Below, one piece after another: positions 6,671 through 13,361 of a DNA stretch of 13,361 bases. Location of the stretch: positions 1 through 13,361 of the forward strand of contig JAEUIB010000434.1 of NCBI GenBank assembly GCA_016795255.1, given 5' to 3'. The position numbers were made by a program, and so were the translations under genes. The DNA comes from Planctomycetota bacterium. GTDB lineage: Bacteria > Planctomycetota > B15-G4 > JADJEK01. Numbering within the stretch: position 1 is the first letter of the stretch; each line of letters opens with the position of its first letter. The notes under the pieces are model-generated. The model had not been told where the DNA came from. It searched no databases and was given only the letters and a program-made list of their open reading frames with translations.

Positions 6671-8400
6671 CAGACCTCCGAGAGCTTCTGGTCCTGGATC
6701 TTCTTCGCGACGTCGGCGTCGACGAAGTCCGAGTGGCACGACAGGCGGCCGTCGTCCTTCGCCTCGTCGGCGAGCACGGCCTTCGTCTTCGCGGCGAGGC
6801 GATGGATCTCGTCCGGCGTGAGGTAGCCGCGCTGTTCGAGGATCTTCGCCTGCTCGTCGTTCAACGCCGGCGTGCGCTTGGCCTTGCCGGGGTCCATGCC
6901 CTCGGCCTTGCCCGACGCGAACGCGACGACTTCCTTGCTGATGCGCACCGAGCACCAGTCGTGCCCGCACATCGCGCAGAAGTCCGTGTCGACGTCGAGG
7001 TCCTCGTCGTGATACGCGCGCGCGGTGTCCGAATCGAACGCGAGCTCGATGTGCTTCTGCCAATTCAGCGCGGCGCGCGCGGTCGTCAGTTGGTCGTCCC
7101 AATCGCGCGACCCGGGGATGCCGAGCGCGACGTCCGCGGCGTGCGCGGCGATCTTGTAGGCGATGCAGCCCTGCTTGACGTCGTCGGCCTTCGGCAAGCC
7201 GAGGTGCTCCTTCGGCGTCACGTAGCACAGCATCGCCGCGCCGTGCCACGCGGCCGACGTCGCGCCGATGCACGACGTGATGTGGTCGTAGCCGGGGAAC
7301 ACGTCGGTCACGAGCGGACCGAGCACGTAGAACGGCGCGCCGTGGCACAGGCGGCGCTGCAGCTTCATGTTGAACTCGATCTGGTCGAACGGCACGTGGC
7401 CCGGTCCCTCGACCATGACCTGGACGCCCTTCGCCCACGCGCGCTCCGTGAGTTCGCCGAGCGTCTCGAGCTCCGCGAGTTGTGCGGCGTCACTGGCGTC
7501 GGCGAGACCGCCGGGGCGCAAGCCGTCGCCGATCGAGAACGTCACGTCGTACTCGCGCATGAGATCGCAGATCTCGTCCCACAGCGTGTACATCGGGTTC
7601 TGCTGGCGATGGTGGATCATCCACTTCGCGAGCAGCGAGCCGCCGCGCGACACGATGCCGATCACGCGCTTCTCGACGAACTTCAGGTGCTCGAACTTCA
7701 CGCCGGCGTGGATCGTGAAGTAGTCGACGCCCTGGCGCGCTTGATGTTCGAGCGACTGCAGGATCATCGCCGGCGTCAGGTCCTCGATGCGGCGGCCGAG
7801 GATCATCGAGTAGATCGGCACGGTGCCGACCGGCACCGTCGATGCGCGGACGATCGCGTCGCGGCACGCGTCGAGATCGCCGCCGGTCGACAGATCCATC
7901 ACCGTGTCGGCGCCCCAGCGCACGGCCCAGCGCATCTTCTCGACTTCTTCGTCGGTGCTGCTCGCGATCGGCGACGCACCGAGGTTCGCGTTGACCTTGG
8001 TGCGGCTCGCGCGGCCGATCGCCATCGGGTCGAGCGCGTAGCCGAGGTGCACCTTGTTCGCGGGGATCACCATGCGGCCGGCGGCGACCTCGTCGCGGAC
8101 TTGTTCCGCGGTGAGGTGCGCCTCGCGCTCGGCGACGCGGCGCATCTGCGGAGTCACGACGCCGAGGCGCGCCAGCTCGAGCTGCGTGACCGCGCGGTCC
8201 GCGCCGCGCGGCGACGGGTTGAAGTCCCACGCGGTCTTGTCCGACGGCTGCGGCATGCCCGGGGTGTCGGGCGACGAGAACGTGCGCGGCCCGCCGATGT
8301 CGGGCGCGTTCGCGAACGAACCCGGCGTCGTGCCGTACGCGGTCGAGGACGGGTTGTGGGCGCCATGCAGCGGGAGATCGAACTTCGACGGACGGTTCAT
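6670..8400 (-). CDS. thiC: phosphomethylpyrimidine synthase ThiC
   Basis: ThiC is a radical SAM enzyme that rearranges aminoimidazole ribotide into HMP phosphate, the pyrimidine half of thiamine. The 576-residue product carries hallmark segments: KVNANLGASP, RWGADTVMDLSTGG, TIHAGV, RGGSLLAKWMIHH, FSIGDGLRPG, VMVEGPGHVP and CHGAPFYVLGPLVTD. The non-canonical cluster motif CAMCGHDWC is at C475, C478 and C483 (CX2CX4C). The tail after this motif is 93 residues, longer than I remember for E. coli ThiC (about 60), and includes an isolated Cys555 in LSCHSD. Start choice: the ATG at 8400 has AGAGGA about seven bases upstream. A TPP riboswitch lies 80 bases upstream, giving feedback control by thiamine pyrophosphate. 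The lipoprotein gene overlaps its stop codon. No other thi genes are in the window. Very confident. Confidence 0.98.
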   Translation of the reverse strand: MNRPSKFDLPLHGAHNPSSTAYGTTPGSFANAPDIGGPRTFSSPDTPGMPQPSDKTAWDFNPSPRGADRAVTQLELARLGVVTPQMRRVAEREAHLTAEQVRDEVAAGRMVIPANKVHLGYALDPMAIGRASRTKVNANLGASPIASSTDEEVEKMRWAVRWGADTVMDLSTGGDLDACRDAIVRASTVPVGTVPIYSMILGRRIEDLTPAMILQSLEHQARQGVDYFTIHAGVKFEHLKFVEKRVIGIVSRGGSLLAKWMIHHRQQNPMYTLWDEICDLMREYDVTFSIGDGLRPGGLADASDAAQLAELETLGELTERAWAKGVQVMVEGPGHVPFDQIEFNMKLQRRLCHGAPFYVLGPLVTDVFPGYDHITSCIGATSAAWHGAAMLCYVTPKEHLGLPKADDVKQGCIAYKIAAHAADVALGIPGSRDWDDQLTTARAALNWQKHIELAFDSDTARAYHDEDLDVDTDFCAMCGHDWCSVRISKEVVAFASGKAEGMDPGKAKRTPALNDEQAKILEQRGYLTPDEIHRLAAKTKAVLADEAKDDGRLSCHSDFVDADVAKKIQDQKLSEV

Positions 8401-8404
8401 CGCG

Positions 8405-8464
8405 GCTTCCTCTCTCGGACTTCGTCGGAACGGCGGATCCGCGGATCGCCGACGTCGAGGAAAC
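8405..8464 (-). promoter_or_regulatory. expression platform: anti-Shine-Dalgarno helix of the thiC leader
   Basis: On the minus strand GTTTCCTC (8464-8457) can pair over eight bases, with one G-U, with GAGGAAGC (8412-8405), which contains the thiC ribosome binding site. The same segment can instead pair with GGGAAGC (8489-8483) in the conserved 3' strand of the TPP aptamer. These pairings exclude one another, which is how a translational OFF switch works. A GC-rich near-palindrome between them (8432-8450) has no following U-run, so transcription termination is less likely. Pairing read by eye, not folded. Confidence 0.5.
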
Positions 8465-8480
8465 CCGATCGAGGTTCGAT

Positions 8481-8570
8481 CTGCTTCCCTACGCCGGTAC
8501 GAACCGGATCAGGTTCTGCGGGTACATCTCAGCCGTGTGCGAGAGGACTCGCGCACGGCGCCCCGAGCAA
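8481..8570 (-). ncRNA. TPP riboswitch (THI element) upstream of thiC
   Basis: The minus strand shows the conserved thi-box pieces in order: GGGGCGCC at the 5' side, CTGAGA (8532-8527) followed by ACCC, GAACCTGATC (8516-8507), the CCGG/CCGG stem and GCGTAGGGAAGC (8494-8483). P1 can form between TTGCT (8570-8566) and AGCAG (8485-8481) with one wobble, and P3 is the arm CGTGCGCGAG/CTCGCACACG. It binds thiamine pyrophosphate in the nascent mRNA and should lower thiC and lipoprotein expression when thiamine is plentiful. Confidence 0.97.
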
Positions 8571-8577
8571 GCCCGAA

Positions 8578-8585
8578 GGATAGCC
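8578..8585 (-). promoter_or_regulatory. candidate -10 box for thiC
   Basis: Minus-strand GCTATCCT is identical to the box ahead of pepQ. A start seven bases downstream falls at about 8571, directly in front of the first aptamer pair at 8570, which is where a riboswitch transcript should begin. The matching -35 region would lie inside the arm of the palindrome at 8595-8634. Confidence 0.5.
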
Positions 8586-8590
8586 CACGC

Positions 8591-8634
8591 AAAAGGGGAC
8601 AGACCCCGCGGAATCTTCCGCGGGGTCTGTCCCC
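8591..8634 (-). terminator. perfect 19-bp palindrome with U-tract, terminator or REP-like element
   Basis: Two perfect 19-base arms (8595-8613 and 8616-8634, from GGGGACAG to CTGTCCCC) are separated by only TC. On the minus strand the stem is followed by TTTT (8594-8591), so it can act as an intrinsic terminator for the C25 peptidase gene, which ends 90 bases before it. The GGGGACAG...CTGTCCCC form also recalls dispersed REP-like palindromes of environmental bacteria, sometimes linked to REP-associated transposases; that is memory, not a search. It sits immediately ahead of the thiC promoter. Confidence 0.65.
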
Positions 8635-8647
8635 ACTGGGCCTCGTT

Positions 8648-8707
8648 GGCCCGCGTGACGGCCCGGGTGCTGGCCCGGGTGACGGCCCGGGTGGTGGCCC
8701 GGGCCGG
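8648..8707. repeat. five tandem 12-bp GC-rich units
   Basis: Units of the form GGCCCGGGTGNY follow one another at 8648, 8660, 8672, 8684 and 8696; the last diverges after GGCCCGGG. Each holds the palindrome CCCGGG. The array lies in the 89-bp gap between the C25 stop codon and the palindrome at 8595. Its length keeps a 4-residue period in any frame (PGP-like on the minus strand), but no start or gene supports translation. Confidence 0.8.
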
Positions 8708-8723
8708 CTCGAGGTCCCCTCGA

Positions 8724-11183
8724 TCAGGGCTGCTTCGCGCGGATCGCGTTCGACAGCGCGACGCCTTGCGGGGCTGCCGCGTCGGCGATCGCCATCTGGA
8801 AGAAGATCTTCGTGCCCTGCGGGATCGAGTTCGGCCACGACGCGACCGGCAGCGAGAACTTGCCGCTCGCGTCGGTCGCGACGATCGTCGAGAACGCGAT
8901 CGGGAACGCCACCAGCGTGCCGCCCATGAACGGCTGCGGTGTGCTCGTCGCCGAGACGACGAACAGCGCCGGTGCGTTCGCCTTCGCGTTCGACAAGCCG
9001 ATGTTCGCCGCCGTGCCGGCCACCAGCGTGCCCTTGCCGGTCAGCTTCGGCGCACCGTTGACGCCCGGCAACGCTTCGCCGAGGTCCGCCCACGGCCCGT
9101 TCGTCACCAGGATCGAACCGACCGTCACGGCGCCGGACTCGCCGCGGATCGTGTACTTCACGGTGCCGAGCGACTGCGGTGCGATCTTCAACGTCGCGAC
9201 GCCGAACTTGTCGGTGTACGCATTCGAGAACACGTCGTCGCCGAGCACGACCGAGCCGTCGCCGGGCTTGAACGCCGACACCAGCGCGTCGGGCACCGGG
9301 TTGCCGAGCTTGTCTTGCACCGACACCGTCAGATCGCAGCCGCCGGGCAGACAGACCGCGACTTCCTGCGGGAACGTCGTCAGCACGAGGTTCGCCTTGG
9401 CGCGGCGGATCTTCATCGCCGGGTCGCCGAGCAACAGATACATCCACGAGTTGTTGCCGGGCACGATCTCGTTCATCTTGCTCTCGGCCCACGCGATCGC
9501 GTGCGAGTGGATCACCAGGCCGCGGTCGTAGACCGCTTCGAACAAGCGCCGGTCGAGCTCGTGGTTCTGACCCGTGCCCGACGTCACCGTCGAACCGTAG
9601 TGCGCGACGGCGCCGGTCGTGGCGCCTTCCATCCACGTCTCACCGATCGAGTCCTGGCTCGGCGCGCCCGCGTCGATCCAGCCGATGTTCTGGTTCGTGC
9701 AGGACCACGACCACACGACCGGATGCTGCGAGTTCGTCAGCGCGATGACCTGGTTCTTGTGCCAATCCGTGCCGTTCCAGCCGGTCCACGCATTCGTCGA
9801 ACCGTGACCGCGGTAGCACACCAGGCCGACGCCGCCGTTGACCGTCGACGCGACCAACGTATTGGTCGAGCTGGCCTGCGAGCCGTAGATCTTGATGAAG
9901 CTCGGCGGCACCGCGTACGACGCGTTCGCGACGCTCTCGTGCGCGCCGACGTACTTGTTCGGCGCGTTCTCCTTGTGCGCGACCAGCACGGCCTCGTTCC
10001 AACCGATCGAGGTGTCGGTGCTCTGCTCGTACGCGAGGATCTTCGCGAGCTGCGCGCTGAGATCGCCCGCGCCATCGACCGACAAGCGACCGACGTAGAC
10101 CTCTTCGTCGAGGTCCCCGTCGAGCGGCGAACCGTACGGATCGTCGCTCGGGATCGAGTTCGGCCCGACGCACGTCGGGATCACGTTCGCGTCGCCGACG
10201 AGCAGACAGTAATGGTCCATGCCCGGCGCGCCGGTCGTGTACCAAGCCTGGATCGCGGCACGAATGTTCGCGCACGTGTCCGCGCCGGCGATCTGCTCGA
10301 GGGTCCGCACGGTGACCTGGAAGCCGCATGCCTTGCGGTACGCGACGAACGCCGCGAGCTCATCGGTGTACGTCTGCGGCGTGACGATCAAGTAGCGCGC
10401 GCTGTACACCTGCAGATCCGCGGGGAACCAGGCCTTCGCCAGCGACGCGTTCAGCACGGTGTTCGTGAGCTGCTTCGCGCGATCGCGCGTGATCTTCTCG
10501 AACGTCTGCACCGCGCCGGGATGCAGGAACTCGATGCGCGTGTGCACGTGGATCTTCAGTGCGCCGGTGACCGGGGTCCACTGGAACGGCAACAGCTCGC
10601 CGTCCGCGGTCGGGATCGCGGGCAGCAACATGCCGATCGACAATTCCGACGCCGACAGCGGGCCCGGCCACGCCTTGGTCTCCTTGTAGATCTCGGGATC
10701 GAGCACCCACTGTTCCGCGGTGCCATCCGGATCGCCGGGGCCGCGGTCTTCCTTCGGGTCGATCGCTTCGTCGAGTTCGGCCTTCAACGTCGGCGCGATC
10801 CGCGGAACGTTCAGGTTGACGGTCTGGAGCGCGTCGATCTTGCCGAGCTTGACCGAGCCGACTTTGGTCGCGACCGCGATGATGAAGCGCGCGGTCGGCA
10901 GGTCAGGACCACCTTCGATGCCGAGCTGCGGCAGGCCGGGGACGCGGATCTTCAAGTACGACTTGCCGTCGGGACCGACGACCGTGTCTTCGAAGTAGCC
11001 GTGGATCTTGAGCTCGACGATCGAGCGCGTGTGGTCCGAGGCAGCCTCGTCGATCTTCAGTTCGGCGGGAGTTCCCGCCGCGGCGCCGGGAATGAGACCG
11101 ACCCATTTCTCGGCGGCGAACGAGGTCGCGGACAGAACGGCGAGCGCCAGGGGTAGGCGCCACGCCAAAGACGAATGGGACAT
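8724..11183 (-). CDS. secreted C25 (gingipain-like) cysteine peptidase
   Basis: The 819-residue product has a Sec signal peptide (about 1-23, ending SFAA). Residues about 25-255 look like the N-terminal propeptide-like region of C25 peptidases. The caspase-like catalytic domain spans about 262-595: ARYLIVTP, the YVGRLSV strand, the catalytic His460 in CYRGHGS, the nucleophile Cys495 in WSWSCTNQN, then the closing segment LLLGDPAMKI. The 35-residue His-Cys spacing is close to that of gingipain R (about 33). An Ig-like domain follows (about 605-705), then a C-terminal beta domain (714-819) shared with the TIGR03790 protein. No Bacteroidetes-type sorting domain is evident. It should be an exported endopeptidase; specificity is unknown. 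GGAGGA lies four bases before the ATG, a rather short spacing, and an inverted repeat in the leader could mask it. It is 102 bases downstream of the SpeE-like gene. Confidence 0.88.
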   Translation of the reverse strand: MSHSSLAWRLPLALAVLSATSFAAEKWVGLIPGAAAGTPAELKIDEAASDHTRSIVELKIHGYFEDTVVGPDGKSYLKIRVPGLPQLGIEGGPDLPTARFIIAVATKVGSVKLGKIDALQTVNLNVPRIAPTLKAELDEAIDPKEDRGPGDPDGTAEQWVLDPEIYKETKAWPGPLSASELSIGMLLPAIPTADGELLPFQWTPVTGALKIHVHTRIEFLHPGAVQTFEKITRDRAKQLTNTVLNASLAKAWFPADLQVYSARYLIVTPQTYTDELAAFVAYRKACGFQVTVRTLEQIAGADTCANIRAAIQAWYTTGAPGMDHYCLLVGDANVIPTCVGPNSIPSDDPYGSPLDGDLDEEVYVGRLSVDGAGDLSAQLAKILAYEQSTDTSIGWNEAVLVAHKENAPNKYVGAHESVANASYAVPPSFIKIYGSQASSTNTLVASTVNGGVGLVCYRGHGSTNAWTGWNGTDWHKNQVIALTNSQHPVVWSWSCTNQNIGWIDAGAPSQDSIGETWMEGATTGAVAHYGSTVTSGTGQNHELDRRLFEAVYDRGLVIHSHAIAWAESKMNEIVPGNNSWMYLLLGDPAMKIRRAKANLVLTTFPQEVAVCLPGGCDLTVSVQDKLGNPVPDALVSAFKPGDGSVVLGDDVFSNAYTDKFGVATLKIAPQSLGTVKYTIRGESGAVTVGSILVTNGPWADLGEALPGVNGAPKLTGKGTLVAGTAANIGLSNAKANAPALFVVSATSTPQPFMGGTLVAFPIAFSTIVATDASGKFSLPVASWPNSIPQGTKIFFQMAIADAAAPQGVALSNAIRAKQP

Positions 11184-11186
11184 CGA

Positions 11187-11242
11187 ATCCTCCGTGGTGC
11201 GCCGCGATCCGGAAGCCGGGACCGTCAGCGCGCTCGGAGGAT
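11187..11242 (-). promoter_or_regulatory. inverted repeat that could mask the C25 ribosome binding site
   Basis: In the leader, ATCCTCCG (11242-11235 on the minus strand) is perfectly complementary to CGGAGGAT (11194-11187), which contains the Shine-Dalgarno sequence of the C25 gene, with 40 bases between. If paired, translation would be reduced. Eight bases is short and the match may be chance. Confidence 0.3.
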
Positions 11243-11285
11243 CAGCGGGGATTCGTTCGCGTTCCGCGGAATCGCCGTCCGAAGT

Positions 11286-13361
11286 TCAGACACGCGCGCG
11301 CGGCAGCGCGAACGCGGCCAACGCGTACAGCGCCGCGCCGAGCAACAGCACGTGCGTGAACCCGTGGTCCATCGCGACGAGGATCGTCAGCACGCTCGCG
11401 ATGACCGATGCGCCGCCGTTGACGCCGAACGCCCACGGCAGCAGCGGTGCGGCGCGCTCCTTCGCGAAGCGCAATCCGAGCGGGAACGGAAAGCCCATCG
11501 CGAACGCCGCCGGCGCGATCACGACGACGGCGATCATCCGACGCGCCATCAAGCCGAGATCGAGCGTCGCCGCGAACACCTTCGGCGCGAGCAGCGCGAC
11601 GAGCACCGACAGCAGCACGACGACGAGCGCCGCGCGCGTCACGGCGGCGCGTTCGGACCCGATGCCGACGCGCGCCGACGTCGCGGCGCCGAGCCCGGAG
11701 AACACGAGGAACGCCGAGATGCCGAGGCCGAGCGCTTCGAGCGGATGTCCGAGGTACAGCGTCAAGCGCTGGATCATCGGGATCTCGACGCACATGAACG
11801 CGAGGCCGACCGCCGCGAAGAACAACACTTGGCGCCCCGCACCGGCGACGCGCAAGCCGCCGCTGCGGAACGCGACCAGCGGCACGACGACGAGCACGAG
11901 CAGCAGCACGACCGCCGCCGCGAGCGACAGCCACAGCACTTGGAGCCCGGCCGGACCGTGCCCGATGACCGAGTGGAACACCGAGCGCGCGCCTTGCTCC
12001 TCGCCGGACGCCAGCACGTCGCGACCGCGATAGAACTGGAAAAAGAACGGGCGATCGTCGGTGACTTCGCCGACGGCGTACGCGTAGGCGTCCTCGAACG
12101 CGGCTTCGGCCTCGGGCCCCGCGCCGATCGCGTTCACGTAGTCGGCGAACGCGGCCTCGCCGGTGCCGCCGGGCACGAGCGCCATCGAGTACTTGCCCTT
12201 GTCGGGATGCATCGCGCAGAAGCGCTCGAGGAACTCGATCTCGTTCGGCTTGAACGGCGACTTCTTCAGCAAGGACACCGCGTAGCGCGCTTCGTCGCCG
12301 CCGCCGTCCTCGCCCGGCGTCTTGACGTCGACGACCGCGAGGTGCGCGGACGGATTCGCGACGCCGCGCCGGCGGAGTTCGCGCGCCATCATGCCGATCA
12401 GGCGCAGCTCTTCGCGCGGCGGGTAGAAGCGCCAGCGCAACACCGCGAGCACGCCGTCGTCGTTCAAGTGGTCGACGTAATCGCGGATCGCGTCCTGCGT
12501 GTACAGGTACGACTCGGCGGTCAGGTTCGCGCCGGTCGCGAGCGCCGCGTACGTGTCGGCGCCGGTGATCTGGATGACGTCGAACGTCTCTTTCGTGCGC
12601 GCGACGACCGAGCGGCCGTCGGCGACGACGATCTCGACGCGCGGATCGTTGTAGAGACCACCGGTGTACGCGGCGAAGCGGCCGCGCATCAGCTCGGCCG
12701 TCGACGGATTGATCTCGGCGCCGAGCACGCGCGTCGCGCCCATCTCGAGCGCGACCGCGAGGTCGAAGCCACCGCCGACGCCGATCACGAGCGCGTGCGA
12801 GCCCTTCGGCTTCGACGTCGACGTGTACGCGAGCGCCATGTGGTTCGACGGCAAGTTGAAGCGCTGCTCTTTGTCCGTGGACGGAATCCGCGTGGGCGCG
12901 TCGCCGTCTTGGTAGACGCGGAGCTGCGTGTCCTTGGTCTCGTCGCCGACGACGTCGATGCGGCAGATCGGATCCCACACGCTGGCCGCGAGCGGCGCCT
13001 TCGCTTCATGCAGCTCGGCGTAGAGCGTCTTGCCCTCGGCGACGGGGAACGGCAGCAGGTGGTCGCGCTGCGGAAGTGCGCCGAGGCTCGCGACGGCGAT
13101 CAGCGCGGCGACGCCCGCGAGGACCGTGCGTCGGGCGGCGAAGGCGAAGCTCGCGCCCGCACACGCGGCGATGGCCGTCGAGACCAGCACGAGTCCAGCG
13201 CCACCGACCCACCGCAACGTCGGCACTACCAGCAGGCAGCCGAGCGCCGAGCCGATCAGGTTCACCGAGTAGCGGCGACTGACGCGCGGGCCGGTTCCGT
13301 CCAACGCGGCGGCGACCGCGACGCCGCCGAAGAAGAACGGCACCACCAAATAGAGGTAGGC
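11286..13361 (-). CDS. membrane spermidine synthase-like (SpeE-like) protein, 5' end beyond window
   Basis: The frame is open to the right edge, so the N-terminus is missing; 691 residues are visible (numbered here from the edge). It begins with several hydrophobic segments (about residues 3-95). A class I methyltransferase-like domain similar to spermidine synthase follows, with the glycine-rich nucleotide motif LVIGVGGGFD (about 191-200), acidic GAEINP and VVADGRS. About seven membrane segments close the protein, including FFAAVGLAFMCVEIPMIQRL. This membrane-SpeE-like architecture is common in environmental bacteria and is usually annotated spermidine synthase. However, the active-site DSxD motif reads T266-G-A-D269, so the first Asp is missing and aminopropyl transfer is doubtful. 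It may bind S-adenosylmethionine or a derivative. The C25 gene follows 102 bases downstream on the same strand. Family call good, activity uncertain. Confidence 0.85.
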   Translation of the reverse strand, partial: AYLYLVVPFFFGGVAVAAALDGTGPRVSRRYSVNLIGSALGCLLVVPTLRWVGGAGLVLVSTAIAACAGASFAFAARRTVLAGVAALIAVASLGALPQRDHLLPFPVAEGKTLYAELHEAKAPLAASVWDPICRIDVVGDETKDTQLRVYQDGDAPTRIPSTDKEQRFNLPSNHMALAYTSTSKPKGSHALVIGVGGGFDLAVALEMGATRVLGAEINPSTAELMRGRFAAYTGGLYNDPRVEIVVADGRSVVARTKETFDVIQITGADTYAALATGANLTAESYLYTQDAIRDYVDHLNDDGVLAVLRWRFYPPREELRLIGMMARELRRRGVANPSAHLAVVDVKTPGEDGGGDEARYAVSLLKKSPFKPNEIEFLERFCAMHPDKGKYSMALVPGGTGEAAFADYVNAIGAGPEAEAAFEDAYAYAVGEVTDDRPFFFQFYRGRDVLASGEEQGARSVFHSVIGHGPAGLQVLWLSLAAAVVLLLVLVVVPLVAFRSGGLRVAGAGRQVLFFAAVGLAFMCVEIPMIQRLTLYLGHPLEALGLGISAFLVFSGLGAATSARVGIGSERAAVTRAALVVVLLSVLVALLAPKVFAATLDLGLMARRMIAVVVIAPAAFAMGFPFPLGLRFAKERAAPLLPWAFGVNGGASVIASVLTILVAMDHGFTHVLLLGAALYALAAFALPRARV

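Noticed and set aside
6733..8583. A 616-codon plus-strand open frame opposite thiC
   Set aside because: Antisense shadow of an unmistakable thiC; no family resemblance.
8648..8707. CRISPR-like array
   Set aside because: Units are 12 bp and contiguous with no spacers, and no cas genes are present.
8535..11156. An 873-codon plus-strand open frame opposite the C25 peptidase gene
   Set aside because: Arg-rich low-complexity product that would also run through the riboswitch, palindrome and tandem repeats. The minus-strand peptidase has its catalytic motifs and a good ribosome binding site.

Overview
The DNA is GC-rich (roughly two thirds G+C by eye) and densely coded, with secreted proteins typical of large-genome environmental bacteria. 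A TIGR03790-family protein, a gingipain-like C25 peptidase and a recurring C-terminal beta-rich domain on both make a Planctomycetota-type organism my best guess. This rests on remembered family distribution, not on a marker gene. No rRNA, tRNA, CRISPR array, transposase or phage gene was seen, so the window reads as ordinary chromosome.

Layout, left to right. Positions 1-1170 (minus) hold the first 390 residues of a radical SAM protein with a cobalamin-binding-like N-terminus; it runs off the left edge. A 67-bp divergent promoter region separates it from pepQ (1238-2569, plus), a full-length Xaa-Pro dipeptidase with all five metal ligands. A small SRPBCC protein follows (2636-3088). After a gene-free 241-bp stretch comes a secreted TIGR03790 protein (3330-5078), then a probable two-gene unit of a membrane-anchored SRPBCC protein (5193-5750) and a [2Fe-2S] ferredoxin (5776-6036). 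The remaining genes are on the minus strand and converge on these. Read 5' to 3' they are a membrane SpeE-like protein (13361-11286, cut by the right edge), a secreted C25 peptidase (11183-8724), a TPP riboswitch (8570-8481), thiC (8400-6670) and a lipoprotein (6670-6095) whose start codon overlaps the thiC stop.

The best-supported regulatory unit is TPP riboswitch-thiC-lipoprotein. Its leader contains an anti-Shine-Dalgarno segment that can pair either with the conserved 3' strand of the aptamer or with the thiC ribosome binding site, so control is probably translational. It should reach the lipoprotein through TGATG coupling. A GCTAYCCT-like box recurs at the expected -10 distance in front of several genes and places the thiC transcript start almost exactly at the first aptamer base.

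The most interesting protein observation is that the TIGR03790 protein aligns along its length with the C25 catalytic domain. Trp and Ser occupy the positions of the catalytic His and Cys, and both proteins end in a related C-terminal domain. I infer that TIGR03790 is a catalytically dead relative of the gingipain fold.
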